From NCBI RefSeq assembly GCF_003206615.1, contig NZ_PZJW01000012.1, positions 124,001-188,000 of the forward strand: a stretch of DNA of 64,000 nucleotides, in the 5' to 3' direction. Below the pieces are notes generated by a model that saw only the letters and a list, made by a program, of their open reading frames with translations, was not told where the DNA came from and ran no database searches. This DNA comes from Salinicola acroporae (GTDB lineage: Bacteria > Pseudomonadota > Gammaproteobacteria > Pseudomonadales > Halomonadaceae). Within the stretch, counting starts at the first letter, position 1. Each line of letters begins with the position of its first letter. Both the position numbers and the translations under genes were made by a program. This document shows, piece by piece, positions 43,938 through 53,614 of the stretch.

Positions 43938-44420
43938 ATGTCCCACTACACGGCCACCATACGCTGGCGGCGCCAGCCGACGGAGAGGTTCACCGACGGT
44001 TGCTACAGCCGGGGGCACGAGTGGCGTTTCGACGGTGGCGTTACCATTGCCGCCTCTGCTTCCCCCCACATCGTCCCGCTCCCCTACTCGGTCGAGGCCA
44101 ACGTCGACCCCGAGGAAGCGTTCGTCGCGGCGCTCTCCAGCTGCCATATGCTGGTGTTTCTCGGTATCGTTGCCAAACGACGCTTCGTCGTCGAGCACTA
44201 CGAGGACAATGCCGTCGGCGTGCTGGAAGAGAACGATGCCGGCCGGTTGGCGATGACGCGAGTCACGCTTCGCCCGGCGGTGACGTTTTCCGGCAATCGC
44301 CGACCGACCCCTGAACAGCTCGACGCGATGCACCATCAGGCCCACCAAGGCTGTTTCATCGCCAACTCGGTCAAGACCGCCGTCGTCACCGAGATCGTCG
44401 CCCCCCGAGGAACCCCATGA
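43938..44420 (+). CDS. OsmC family peroxiredoxin-like protein
   Basis: 160 aa OsmC/Ohr-fold protein. The active cysteine lies in FVAALSSCHMLVFLGIVAKR near residue 72, and the second cysteine in HQGCFIANSVK near 140. It probably reduces hydroperoxides or acts as a thiol protein. It is preceded by AGGAGG and overlaps the next gene by 4 bases. Confidence 0.9.
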   Translation: MSHYTATIRWRRQPTERFTDGCYSRGHEWRFDGGVTIAASASPHIVPLPYSVEANVDPEEAFVAALSSCHMLVFLGIVAKRRFVVEHYEDNAVGVLEENDAGRLAMTRVTLRPAVTFSGNRRPTPEQLDAMHHQAHQGCFIANSVKTAVVTEIVAPRGTP

Positions 44421-45343
44421 CCCGACTGATCACCTATACCGAAGCGCGCGACAAGCTCTCCTGGGCCGGCGCCGTGGAGGCTCTGCGCCAGGGCCATCTC
44501 GCAGCCCGGGCGGAGATCGACGACACCTTCCTTGGGCCTGCCGACAAGACCCTGCTCAATCGCTCCTGTTTCATCCCCGGTATCGGCTATGGCGCCAAGG
44601 CGGTCACCGTCTTCGACGACAATGCCGCCCGGGGACTGGATACCGTCCAGGGCGCCATGCTCTATTTCGCCCCCGACGATGGCCGGTTGCAGGCGATCAT
44701 CGAGAGCCGGCTGGTCACCGAGATCAAGACGGCCGGGGACTCCGTGCTGGGTGCGCGACTGCTGGCCCGCCGGGAGAGCCGCCATCTGCTCGTCTGCGGT
44801 GCCGGCAACGTCGCGGCCAGCCTGATCGACGCGTATACCGCCCTGTTTCCCGGCCTCGAGCGCATCAGCCTGTGGAACCGAACTCACGACAAGGCAAGGG
44901 CACTCGCCGGCGCCTGTGAAGCTCGCGGCCTGAACGTGGTCGCGGTGAGCGACCTGGAAGCGACGGCGAGATCGGCGGATATCATCGCCAGCGCCACCAT
45001 GGCCCGGGAGCCATTGCTATGGGGAGAGTGGATCGCGCCGGGCACGCACGTCGACCTGATCGGCGCGTTCAAGGCTGACATGCGTGAAGCGGACGACACG
45101 CTGCTGCAGAAAGCCCGGCTTTTCGTTGACAGCCGCGAGACCACGCTCGGCCATATCGGCGAACTCAAGATCCCCATCGCCAGTGGCGCCATCGCCGAGC
45201 ACGACATCCTTGGCGACTTCTACGATCTGCTCAGCGGATGTGGGGGCCGACAGAACGATACCGACATCACCCTGTTCAAGAACGGTGGCGGCGCCCACCT
45301 CGACCTGATGACCGCCCGCTATATCGCCGACACCATCCGGTAG
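44417..45343 (+). CDS. Ornithine cyclodeaminase / mu-crystallin family protein
   Basis: 308 aa NAD(P)-binding protein. The Rossmann segment [34 protein letters not shown] is near residue 122 and [24 protein letters not shown] near 57; [35 protein letters not shown] near 178 is family-typical. Members include ornithine cyclodeaminase, pyrroline-2-carboxylate and ketimine reductases. With a MocR regulator, handling of an amino acid or cyclic imine is plausible. Last gene of its cluster. Confidence 0.9.
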   Translation: MTRLITYTEARDKLSWAGAVEALRQGHLAARAEIDDTFLGPADKTLLNRSCFIPGIGYGAKAVTVFDDNAARGLDTVQGAMLYFAPDDGRLQAIIESRLVTEIKTAGDSVLGARLLARRESRHLLVCGAGNVAASLIDAYTALFPGLERISLWNRTHDKARALAGACEARGLNVVAVSDLEATARSADIIASATMAREPLLWGEWIAPGTHVDLIGAFKADMREADDTLLQKARLFVDSRETTLGHIGELKIPIASGAIAEHDILGDFYDLLSGCGGRQNDTDITLFKNGGGAHLDLMTARYIADTIR

Positions 45344-45480
45344 TCGCGCCGTCCGCTGCGACGGACGGTCGCTGGACGCCAACGCTCAGCGGCGTAAAAT
45401 GCGCGGCGATCATCGGCGCCACCGTGGCGCCATCCCAACCCGGTCCGCCCTTTGCGAGGGCGACTACCAGGAGTCGAAGC

Positions 45481-46428
45481 ATGTCATCAAGCGATCCCGC
45501 GATCGTAGTCGCGGCGTTGTATCAGTTCGTCACTCTCGACGACTTCGAAGCCCTGCGCGAGCCGCTGCTCGCCGAAATGCAGCGTCTCGATGTCAAGGGC
45601 ACGCTGCTGCTCGCCAACGAGGGCATCAACGGTACCGTTTCCGGTTCCCGCGAGGGTATCGACGCGCTGCTCGACTGGCTCAAGCGCGATCCCCGCTTTG
45701 CCGAGCTGGGCCACAAGGAATCCTACTGCGACGCCCACCCGTTCTATCGCACCAAGGTCAAGCTCAAGCGCGAGATCGTGACCATGGGCTTACCCGACGT
45801 CGACCCGAACCGTCGGGTCGGCACCTATGTCGAGCCAGAGCAGTGGAACGAGCTGATCGACGATCCCGGGGTGCTTGTCATCGATACGCGCAACGACTAT
45901 GAAGTGGCCATCGGCAGCTTCGAGGGCGCGGTCGACCCCAGGACCAAGTCGTTCCGCGAGTTCCCCGAATACGTCAGGCAACATTACGATCCCAGCCGCC
46001 ACAAGAAGGTGGCGATGTTCTGCACCGGCGGTATCCGCTGCGAGAAGGCGTCGAGCTTCATGCTCAACGAGGGATTCGAGGAAGTCTTTCACCTCAAGGG
46101 AGGCATCCTGAGCTATCTGGAGCGGGTGCCGGAGGCGCAGAGTCGCTGGCGCGGCGACTGTTTCGTGTTCGATAATCGGGTCACCGTTCGCCACGACCTG
46201 AGCGAGGGCGAGTTCGAGCAGTGTCATGCCTGTCGCATGCCGATCTCCACCGCGGACCAGTCGTCGGACAAGTACACGCCGGGGATCAGTTGCCCCCACT
46301 GCTGGGATTCGCTGCCGGAAAAGACGCGTGCCAGTGCCCGCGAACGGCAGAAGCAGATCGAACTGGCCCGAGCCCGCAACCAGCCACATCCGATCGGCCG
46401 AAACCCGCGCGAATCGTCGAACGCCTGA
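45481..46428 (+). CDS. trhO: tRNA uridine-34 hydroxylase TrhO (YceA, rhodanese-like)
   Basis: 315 aa. The N-terminal acylphosphatase-like domain ([16 protein letters not shown] near 40) is followed by a rhodanese domain with the catalytic cysteine in [16 protein letters not shown] near 180, and a cysteine-rich C-terminus (CHACRMPIS ... CPHCWDSL). TrhO makes 5-hydroxyuridine at the wobble position of certain tRNAs. The ATG at 45481 follows GGAG; the longer open frame upstream is not used. Confidence 0.95.
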   Translation: MSSSDPAIVVAALYQFVTLDDFEALREPLLAEMQRLDVKGTLLLANEGINGTVSGSREGIDALLDWLKRDPRFAELGHKESYCDAHPFYRTKVKLKREIVTMGLPDVDPNRRVGTYVEPEQWNELIDDPGVLVIDTRNDYEVAIGSFEGAVDPRTKSFREFPEYVRQHYDPSRHKKVAMFCTGGIRCEKASSFMLNEGFEEVFHLKGGILSYLERVPEAQSRWRGDCFVFDNRVTVRHDLSEGEFEQCHACRMPISTADQSSDKYTPGISCPHCWDSLPEKTRASARERQKQIELARARNQPHPIGRNPRESSNA

Positions 46429-46441
46429 CGCCGGATGCAAA

Positions 46442-46470
46442 ACGGCCTCCCGATCGCTTCGGGAGGCCGT
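46442..46470. terminator. Hairpin terminator between trhO and yrbL
   Basis: A perfect 12-bp stem ACGGCCTCCCGA / TCGGGAGGCCGT with a TCGCT loop, 13 bases after the trhO stop and 35 before the convergent yrbL stop. T-runs are weak on both sides; it may work in both directions. Confidence 0.65.
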
Positions 46471-46504
46471 CGTTCGAACTCCGCTGGTGTGGCACGGGGC
46501 CGGC

Positions 46505-47122
46505 TCAGTGCGCGCTGCGCACCAGTTCCCTTCTGTCCGGTTCGGGTAGCAGCCCGTAGCCACTCAACTTGGCAAAGAAACGTCGCATGCGGCGATCGAC
46601 TTTCTGACGCGCGAACCAGGGCCAGACATTGGCCAGCGGCATGAAGTCCGGGTTGGAGACGCCGTCGATCAGCCATAGCCGGCGGGAGCCGTCGGCCAGG
46701 CATTGACAGACGATGTTGCGGTCGTTGATGTCGGACGGCACGATCCAGTTGTCGCGGAGATAGTGATACAGCCCCTGCAGTTCATCGGCGAACGCACGGG
46801 TAGCGAACCAGGCCGTCTCGCCCCGATCACGGTACTGTCGAATGGTGGAGGATATCTGGCCATCGGCATCCGTCACCAACCCGAACACCAGCCCGGGACC
46901 ACGATCGGTCTCCACCGATCCAAAATATTCCGGGACATGGCGCCAATCGGCGAGGCCACGCGCCTTCAGAACGTCGAAGTAGACCTGTTCTCGCTCGTTC
47001 TGGTGGCTACCGCGCTCAGGAAAGCGGGGCACCTTGATGCAGCGCTCGGGCCGATCCGGATGCCGGTAGATCGCCCGGTCGTTGCCGTGGGCAATTTCGT
47101 TGAGAGGGGAAAGTCGATACAC
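46505..47122 (-). CDS. yrbL: YrbL family protein (kinase-like fold)
   Basis: 205 aa. YrbL was found as a PhoP-network gene in enterics; the fold is protein-kinase-like, and IKVPRFPERGSHQNEREQVYFDVLKARG and a catalytic-loop-like NWIVPSDINDRNIVCQ segment near residue 125 are visible, followed by LWLIDGVSNPDFMP. The biochemical activity is unknown. It lies just downstream of glnE's end, convergent with trhO. Confidence 0.88.
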   Translation of the reverse strand: MYRLSPLNEIAHGNDRAIYRHPDRPERCIKVPRFPERGSHQNEREQVYFDVLKARGLADWRHVPEYFGSVETDRGPGLVFGLVTDADGQISSTIRQYRDRGETAWFATRAFADELQGLYHYLRDNWIVPSDINDRNIVCQCLADGSRRLWLIDGVSNPDFMPLANVWPWFARQKVDRRMRRFFAKLSGYGLLPEPDRRELVRSAH

Positions 47123-47190
47123 GGTGGGCCACTCCGAACCGTAACACAGGCGTCATGACCCGTTAATGTTATCTTAATCAAACGGTGTTT

Positions 47191-50151
47191 TCAGTGATCT
47201 TTCGTCTCATCGCCGGACTCCGGGCGCATCCAGCGATCCCACAGACGGGAAACCGTAGCGCGATGATCGGCGAAGGCCTCCCCCGCCACCAGGCTTCGCC
47301 CCTTGGCCAGTGCCGCCCGGTGACTGGCGTCGCGGTAGGCCAGGTAGGCCGCCTGCAGATCACGGGCATCCTGCTCGGGTAAGCTGCCGCTTTCCGCCAG
47401 CGCATCCAGCAGCCGCATGTTGTCGGTGACCTCGAGTAGCGCCGGCGTCGTTGCCGACAGGGCGAGCACGGCGTACTGGTTCATGAACTCGATGTCCACC
47501 AGGCCACCGGCATCCTGCTTGAGGTGGAACTGCCCCGCCTCTCTCGCCTCGGCACCGCTACCCAGATGCTCCCGCATCTTGTGCCGCATCCCGACCACTT
47601 CCCGCCGCAACTCGTCGCAGTCACGCTCTCGTCCCAGCACTTCCCGCCGGACGACCTCGAAACGCTCGCCCAGGGCATCGTCGCCGGCCACCGCCCGCGC
47701 TCGAACCAGCGCCTGATGTTCCCAGCTCCACGCCTCCTTGCGCTGATACTCGGCGAACGCGTCCAGCGACGAGACGAGCAACCCGGCATTGCCCGAGGGA
47801 CGCAGGCGCATGTCGACCTCGTAGAGCGTGCCACTGGGCGTGGTGGCGGTGAGCAGATGGATGATCCGCTGACCCAGGCGGGTGAAGAAGACCAGGTTGT
47901 CGATCGACTTGGCACCGTCGGTGACACCCTGAGGCGCGGCGTCGTAAAGGAACACCAGATCGAGGTCGGAGCCATATCCCAGTTCGATGCCGCCCAGCTT
48001 GCCGTAGCCGACGATCAGGAAGCTCGCCTGACGCGACGGCTCCCGCGCGCTGGGCTGGCCGTATCGTGCCGTCAGCGAGCGCCACGCCATCCGCAATACG
48101 CTATCCAGCACCACCTCGGCGATCGCGGTCAGGTAATCGCTGACCTTCATCAACACGCGCCCCCCGGCGATATCGGAGGCGGCGACGCGCAGCACCTGGG
48201 TCTGCTTGAAGACTCGCATCGCCTCCAGCCAGCTCTCCTCGTCGTCTTCGGGAATCCTTGCCAGCGTCTGGCGCAGCTCATCCGACAACCGCTGCTTGTC
48301 GGCCGGCGAATAGAGCGTCGCGGGGGTCAGCAGCTCGTCGAGCAGAATGGGATGCCGAGCCAGCTGTTCGGCGATCCAGGGGCTGGCCGAGCACAGCCGG
48401 ACCAGCGACGGCAGCACCTGTGGATTCTCGCGCAGCAGCGACAGATAGGCGGTACGCCGAAGCACCGCCTCGATCAGCGGCAGCACGCGCTCGAGGGCCA
48501 CGCTCGGCGTGTCGCTCTCCGCCGCCGCTTCCAGCAGCAGCGGCATGACGGCGTCGAGCCGCTCGTGGCCGATACGCTGCATCGACTTCACGCCGCGGGA
48601 GTCTCGAAAGGCGCCCAGTCGCCGCAGCGACCCGGGCAGCTCGAAGCCTGCCGCCGCCAGCGTTCGCTCCGCTTCGGCGTCGTCCATCTCGCCCTGCCAC
48701 AGCTGTCGCCAGGCGACGTCATGCCGGCCTGTCTCGTCCGCCTGGGGCGGCGATTCGTCATCGGGATCGGCGATCACCGCGTCGAAATGACGTCGTACCC
48801 GCTCCCGGCAGGCCGCAAGCGCCTCGCTCAACGCCTCCCAGTCCGGCATCCGCATGGCCATTGCCAACCTCGCCTGGTTCTCCGGGTCACCCGGCAGCGT
48901 CTGCGTCTGGCGATCCTGCTGCGCCTGCAGCGCATGTTCCAGATCCCGCAGGAAGACATAGTCCTCGCGCAACTCGTCGACCACCGCCTGCGGCAGCAGC
49001 TCCAGCGTGACTAGCTGCGACATGGCGTCTCGCAGCGAAGTCACCTGGAGTTCGGTATCCCGACCGCCACGGATCAGTTGGAACGCCTGGACCACGAACT
49101 CGACTTCCCGGATCCCCCCTCGCCCCAGCTTGATGTTGTCGTCCCGCCCCAGCCGCTTGACCTCGCGATGGATCATCGCCTTCATGTCGCGCAGCGACTC
49201 GATCGCGCCGAAGTCGAGATACTTGCGGTAGATGAAGGGCTTGAGCTCGCCGAGCAACCGGTAACCGGCATCGATGTCGCCGGCGACGGGCCGCGCCTTG
49301 AGCATGGCATAGCGCTCCCACTCACGCCCCTGATCCTGGTAGTAGCTGGTGAAGGTATTGAAGCTGCCGACCAGCGGCCCGCCATCGCCCAGCGGACGCA
49401 GTCGCATGTCGACCCGGAACACGAAGCCATCGGCGCTGATCGCGTCCAGCGCGGCGATCAGCTTCTGCCCCAGCTTGGTGAAGTACTGCTGATGCTCGTA
49501 CTCGCGCGCCCCCCCTTGGGTGGTGCCCTTTTCGGGAAACGCGAAGATCAGATCGATATCCGAGGAGAGATTGAGCTCGCCGGCGCCGAGCTTGCCCATG
49601 CCCAGCACGATCAGGCGCTGGGGCGCGCCGTCGGCGCGTGGGGCGGGCGTCCCCCAGCGGGCCGCTAGATTCTCCTCGAGCCACTCCAGCGCCCCCTCGA
49701 GGCAGATTTCCGCCAGTTCGGAGACGGCGCGGGCGGTCTGCCACATGTCGGCACCGTTGAGGTCGCGCCAGACGATGCCCAGCATGCGCGCCTGACGGAA
49801 CCGGCGCAGGGCGCGGTGGAGCGCCTCCTCGCTCTCCGCCTTCGCCAGCGCTTCGCGCAGTATCCCCTCGAGCCGCGTCCGGTCCGGAGCGGCTTCCAGC
49901 TCGCCCATCTCCAGCGCGGCGGGCAGCAGCGCCGGGCGTGTGGCCAGGGCATCCAGCGCGAAATCCGACAGCAGCACCAGGCGGGCGAGCTCGGCCCCCC
50001 GTGTCTCGTCCAGCGACTGCCACGCCTCGACGACCTCCGAATCCATCTCGGCGCCTAGCGACTCCTCCAGCCGCTGCCTGGCATCGCGGCCGGCGTTCTC
50101 CAGCGCCGCGGGGACATCGATGTCGGCAAACCAGCACTCGGGTAACGGCAT
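47191..50151 (-). CDS. glnE: Bifunctional glutamine synthetase adenylyltransferase/adenylyl-removing enzyme
   Basis: 986 aa regulator of nitrogen assimilation that adds or removes AMP on glutamine synthetase in response to PII and glutamine. Two nucleotidyltransferase domains are visible: GMGKLGAGELNLSSDIDLIFAF in the N-terminal (removing) half near residue 180 and GYGKLGGIELGYGSDLDLVFLY in the C-terminal (adding) half near 710. Each is followed by a helical PII-uridylyltransferase-like domain. Slightly longer than the E. coli enzyme (946 aa). Not linked by operon to the nitrate cluster. Confidence 0.97.
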   Translation of the reverse strand: MPLPECWFADIDVPAALENAGRDARQRLEESLGAEMDSEVVEAWQSLDETRGAELARLVLLSDFALDALATRPALLPAALEMGELEAAPDRTRLEGILREALAKAESEEALHRALRRFRQARMLGIVWRDLNGADMWQTARAVSELAEICLEGALEWLEENLAARWGTPAPRADGAPQRLIVLGMGKLGAGELNLSSDIDLIFAFPEKGTTQGGAREYEHQQYFTKLGQKLIAALDAISADGFVFRVDMRLRPLGDGGPLVGSFNTFTSYYQDQGREWERYAMLKARPVAGDIDAGYRLLGELKPFIYRKYLDFGAIESLRDMKAMIHREVKRLGRDDNIKLGRGGIREVEFVVQAFQLIRGGRDTELQVTSLRDAMSQLVTLELLPQAVVDELREDYVFLRDLEHALQAQQDRQTQTLPGDPENQARLAMAMRMPDWEALSEALAACRERVRRHFDAVIADPDDESPPQADETGRHDVAWRQLWQGEMDDAEAERTLAAAGFELPGSLRRLGAFRDSRGVKSMQRIGHERLDAVMPLLLEAAAESDTPSVALERVLPLIEAVLRRTAYLSLLRENPQVLPSLVRLCSASPWIAEQLARHPILLDELLTPATLYSPADKQRLSDELRQTLARIPEDDEESWLEAMRVFKQTQVLRVAASDIAGGRVLMKVSDYLTAIAEVVLDSVLRMAWRSLTARYGQPSAREPSRQASFLIVGYGKLGGIELGYGSDLDLVFLYDAAPQGVTDGAKSIDNLVFFTRLGQRIIHLLTATTPSGTLYEVDMRLRPSGNAGLLVSSLDAFAEYQRKEAWSWEHQALVRARAVAGDDALGERFEVVRREVLGRERDCDELRREVVGMRHKMREHLGSGAEAREAGQFHLKQDAGGLVDIEFMNQYAVLALSATTPALLEVTDNMRLLDALAESGSLPEQDARDLQAAYLAYRDASHRAALAKGRSLVAGEAFADHRATVSRLWDRWMRPESGDETKDH

Positions 50152-50244
50152 TACGGGCTCCAGCGGGAAATCCAGGCCCGGTCAGCATAGCCAAAGGCCG
50201 GCAGGCGCCCAACCGGTAAATGGCATCGCATCGCGCGCAGACTT

Positions 50245-50261
50245 TGTCATACAACATTGGT
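50245..50261 (-). promoter_or_regulatory. 17-bp operator-like motif upstream of the ThDP enzyme gene
   Basis: On the minus strand ACCAATGTTGTATGACA, matching the plus-strand site at 52070-52086 at 15 of 17 positions. It is 96 bases before the start codon. Confidence 0.5.
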
Positions 50262-50356
50262 CTAAGCGGGGCTTACCCGGGGCAGGAATAGGCGGTATGC
50301 ATGAAGGGAGCCGGGCGACAGGCGCCCGGACGACGCTCGAATCACTCGGAGACACC

Positions 50357-52057
50357 ATGACAGAGAATGCCCGACAGACCTCGCCCCGACCGCGCACCGG
50401 GGGTGAGGTGCTGGTGGACCAATTACTGATCCACGGCACCGATCACGCCTACTGCGTTCCGGGGGAGAGCTACCTGGCCGTGCTGGATGCCTTGTACGCC
50501 GTCCGCGATCGTTTCCAGCTCTACAATGCCCGCCATGAAGCCGGTGCCGCTAACATGGCGGAAGCCAGCGGCAAACTGACCGGAGAGCCCGGCGTCGCCT
50601 TCGTCACCCGCGGGCCCGGAGCCTGTCACGCGGCGATCGGTGTCCATATCGCGATGCAGGACTCGACGCCAATGATCCTGTTCATCGGCCAGGTTGCCCG
50701 GGAGGCGCTGGATCGGGAAGCGTTCCAGGAGATCGACTACACCGCCATGTTCGGCGGCGTGGCCAAATGGGTCGCTCAGATCGAAGATGCCAGGCGCATC
50801 CCGGAATACCTGTCGCGAGCCTACCGCACCGCCACCAGCGGTCGGCCCGGGCCGGTGGTCATCGCCCTGCCGGAGGACATGCTGACCGACACGGTCACGG
50901 TGGCGGATGCGCCGCGCTATCGCGCTACCGCACCACAGCTCTCCAGCGCCGATGTCGAGCAGGTGATGACTGCACTGGAAAGCGCCGCGAGGCCCCTGGT
51001 GCTGCTCGGCGGCAGCGGCTGGGACGACGAGGCCTGCCACCGGATCGCCCGCTTCGCCGAGGCCAACTACCTGCCGGTCGCCTGCGCCTTCCGTCGCCAG
51101 GATCTGATCGACAATCGCTCTCCGGCCTACGTTGGCGACTTCGGTACCGCGGTGTCGCCGACATTGACGGTCCGCCTGGCCGAGGCGGACCTGCTGCTGG
51201 TGATCAATAGCCGACTCGGCGAATTGACCACCCGCGGCTACACCACCGTCGCCATTCCCAATCCCGCTCAGCGCCTGATCCATCTGCATCTCGACGCCGA
51301 CGAGATCGGCCGCGTCTACGCCCCGGAAATCGGCCTGGCGGCGTCGCCCAAAGCCTTCGCCAGTGCCGTGGCGACGCGGCAACTGAGCCACCGCGACCGC
51401 TGGCGGGCGTGGCAGCAGACCCTGCGTGGCGAGCATCTCGCCGACAGACAGCCACTGCCCGGCGATCAGGCGATGGTGCTCTCCCGCGCCCTGGTCGCCG
51501 CGGCGGAGATCCTGCCGGATAAAACGATCGTCACCCTGGATGCGGGCAACCACGCCGGTTGGGTGCAGCGATTCCTGTGTTACGCCCGTCCCGGCCGCCA
51601 GCTCGGCTCCACCTGCGGCGCCATGGGCTACGCCGTTCCAGCGGCCGTGGCCGCTTCGCTGGCCGCGCCCGATCAACGGGTCATCGCCTGTGTCGGTGAC
51701 GGCGGCTTCATGATGAGCGGCCAGGAGCTCGCCACCGCGATCCAGCACGGCGGTCACGTGATCGTGCTGCTGTTCAACAATGCCAGCTACGCCACCATTC
51801 GCATGCATCAGGAACGCGAATATCCGACGCGGGTGGTGGGGACGGATCTGCATAACCCCGATTTCGTGGCACTGGCGAAGGCGATGGGTGCCAGCAGCGA
51901 GCGCATCAGCGACACCGACGCCTTCGTGCCCGCGCTGCAGCGCGCCTTGGCGCATGCCGGCTGCAGCGTGATCGAGATCACAACCGACATCGAGGCGATC
52001 TCATCGCGAACCACTTTGTCCGAACTGCGCCGGAGCGCCGATGGGAATGCCTCCTGA
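50357..52057 (+). CDS. Thiamine diphosphate-dependent enzyme (acetolactate synthase-like)
   Basis: 566 aa ThDP enzyme with the three standard domains. The catalytic glutamate is in YNARHEAGAANMAE near residue 60 and the ThDP/Mg motif GDGGFMMSGQELATAIQHGG...NNASY is near 450-480. It resembles acetolactate-synthase-like decarboxylases/carboligases without being clearly IlvB: no small subunit gene is near. GGAG precedes the ATG. It is followed by NIPSNAP and tripartite transporter genes, so it may act on an imported carboxylate (inference). Confidence 0.88.
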   Translation: MTENARQTSPRPRTGGEVLVDQLLIHGTDHAYCVPGESYLAVLDALYAVRDRFQLYNARHEAGAANMAEASGKLTGEPGVAFVTRGPGACHAAIGVHIAMQDSTPMILFIGQVAREALDREAFQEIDYTAMFGGVAKWVAQIEDARRIPEYLSRAYRTATSGRPGPVVIALPEDMLTDTVTVADAPRYRATAPQLSSADVEQVMTALESAARPLVLLGGSGWDDEACHRIARFAEANYLPVACAFRRQDLIDNRSPAYVGDFGTAVSPTLTVRLAEADLLLVINSRLGELTTRGYTTVAIPNPAQRLIHLHLDADEIGRVYAPEIGLAASPKAFASAVATRQLSHRDRWRAWQQTLRGEHLADRQPLPGDQAMVLSRALVAAAEILPDKTIVTLDAGNHAGWVQRFLCYARPGRQLGSTCGAMGYAVPAAVAASLAAPDQRVIACVGDGGFMMSGQELATAIQHGGHVIVLLFNNASYATIRMHQEREYPTRVVGTDLHNPDFVALAKAMGASSERISDTDAFVPALQRALAHAGCSVIEITTDIEAISSRTTLSELRRSADGNAS

Positions 52058-52069
52058 CGCGTTGCTGCC

Positions 52070-52086
52070 ACCAAGGTTGTATTACA
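52070..52086 (+). promoter_or_regulatory. 17-bp operator-like motif upstream of the NIPSNAP-tct unit
   Basis: ACCAAGGTTGTATTACA, second copy of the motif at 50245 (opposite orientation), 53 bases before the NIPSNAP start. The pair suggests one regulator, possibly GntR/FCD or similar, for both promoters. Confidence 0.5.
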
Positions 52087-52138
52087 TCGTACGAATAAAA
52101 ACGGTACATCTGTCGAACACCGAACAAGGACACCACCC

Positions 52139-52456
52139 ATGATTGTGGATCTACGCACTTACACGATGGTTCCCGGCCGACTAAAGGCCTTTCTCGAGCT
52201 CTACGAGAGCGAGGGGCTGCCGATCCAGCGCCAACATCTCGGTGAGCCGATCGGCTACTTCACCGTCGAGACTGGCCCCCAGAATCAGGTCGTTCATCTG
52301 TGGGGCTACGAGAGCGCCGCCGACCGGGAGCGCCGCCGCTCGGCAATGGAGAGCGATCCGGCATGGATTGCCTACCGCCGCAAGAGTGCCGAGGCAGGAA
52401 ACGTGCAGCATCAGGAGAACAAGCTGCTGCGTTCGGTGCCCTTTTCCCCGCTATGA
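52139..52456 (+). CDS. NIPSNAP family protein
   Basis: 105 aa dimeric alpha-beta barrel protein. MIVDLRTYTMVPGRLKAFLELYESEGLPIQRQHLGEPIGYF at the start and HLWGYESAADRERRR near 63 are typical of the family. Bacterial members sit in catabolic operons; function is unknown. Located between the ThDP enzyme and the tripartite transporter. Confidence 0.93.
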   Translation: MIVDLRTYTMVPGRLKAFLELYESEGLPIQRQHLGEPIGYFTVETGPQNQVVHLWGYESAADRERRRSAMESDPAWIAYRRKSAEAGNVQHQENKLLRSVPFSPL

Positions 52457-52569
52457 GATCGTCGCATGCCCATGGATGTCGCCGGACGGCGTCCTGACAA
52501 ACGGGCTTCCGATCCTCTCCTGGCGACCATGACGCCAAAGACAACCTGACCCATCGAGGACACGCCACC

Positions 52570-53553
52570 ATGCCGATTCGCCAAATCACCCTGAGTATTG
52601 CCTGCGCCACCCTGATGGCGACCGCCGTCAGCGCCCAGGCCGACTATCCCGACCGGGACATCCGCGTGATAGTGCCCTGGGCCGCCGGCGGCGGTACCGA
52701 TGCCATCGTACGCAAGCTGTCCAGTATTGCCGAGGAATCCCTCCCCGTCTCGATGTATGTCGAGAACATCGAAGGCGGCATGAGCGCGACCGGCCTGCTG
52801 CAGCTGACCAAGGCGCGGCCGGATGGCTACACCATTGGCGCGCTCACCTACGACAGCGTGATCACGGTACCCTGGCAGGGCACGATTCCCGGCTTCGGCA
52901 CCGATCAGATGAAGCTGATCGCCCGCGTCACCAGTGAACCGGACGCCATCATTACTTCGGACGGCGCTCCCTGGAAATCCTTCGACGACCTCATTGCCGC
53001 CGCCAAGGAAAAGCCCAACACCATCCGTGTCGGCATCCAGAACATGGGCGCCCGTACCCACCTGACGCTGCTACAGCTGCAGGACCTGACCGGCGCGCAG
53101 TTCAAGATCGTCTCCTATCCCGGCGGCGCGGCACCCCAGAAGGAAGCCCTGCTCAACGGCGAGGTCGATTTCGTCATCACCAGCCTGGGCGACTTCGCGC
53201 CCCTGATCGAATCCGGCAAGGCTCGCGGACTGGTGGAGTTCTCCGACAAGCAGAACGAAGCCTTTCCGGACGTGCCGCCGGTCAGCGAAACCGATACCGA
53301 CATCGACCTGCAGATGGGCAGCTTCATCATCCTGGCCGCCCCCGCGCGCACGCCGGACGCCACCATCGAAACCCTGGAAACCGCCTATCACGACGCGTTC
53401 GAGAGCGACGAGTTCCAGCAGTGGCTACCCAAGATCGGCGTCGCGCCGGACTGGCTGGGCAGCGGTGATGTCGACGCCTGGGTGAAGCAGACCCAGGAGA
53501 CGCTGTTCGGCACCATGGACGAGCTCGCCGAGCAGGGCATCCTGAGCAAGTAA
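52570..53553 (+). CDS. Tripartite tricarboxylate transporter substrate-binding protein (TctC/Bug)
   Basis: 327 aa periplasmic binding protein with a signal peptide of about 24 residues ending in SAQA. The mature start DYPDRDIRVIVPWAAGGGTDAIVRKLS is the Bug-family signature, whose aspartate and glycine-rich loop bind a carboxylate. Feeds the TctBA permease encoded next. Ligand unknown. Confidence 0.95.
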   Translation: MPIRQITLSIACATLMATAVSAQADYPDRDIRVIVPWAAGGGTDAIVRKLSSIAEESLPVSMYVENIEGGMSATGLLQLTKARPDGYTIGALTYDSVITVPWQGTIPGFGTDQMKLIARVTSEPDAIITSDGAPWKSFDDLIAAAKEKPNTIRVGIQNMGARTHLTLLQLQDLTGAQFKIVSYPGGAAPQKEALLNGEVDFVITSLGDFAPLIESGKARGLVEFSDKQNEAFPDVPPVSETDTDIDLQMGSFIILAAPARTPDATIETLETAYHDAFESDEFQQWLPKIGVAPDWLGSGDVDAWVKQTQETLFGTMDELAEQGILSK

Positions 53554-53566
53554 TTCCTTCAACCGC

Positions 53567-53591
53567 GCCGGCCCGCGCTCGGCGGGCCGGC
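53567..53591 (+). other. Intercistronic hairpin between tctC and tctB
   Basis: GCCGGCCCGC / GCGGGCCGGC, a 10-bp GC-only stem with a 5-base loop, 13 bases after the binding-protein stop. Without a T-run it probably protects the upstream message and raises binding-protein over permease expression. Confidence 0.6.
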
Positions 53592-53614
53592 TGCTTCCGA
53601 ACACGGAAACCGCC

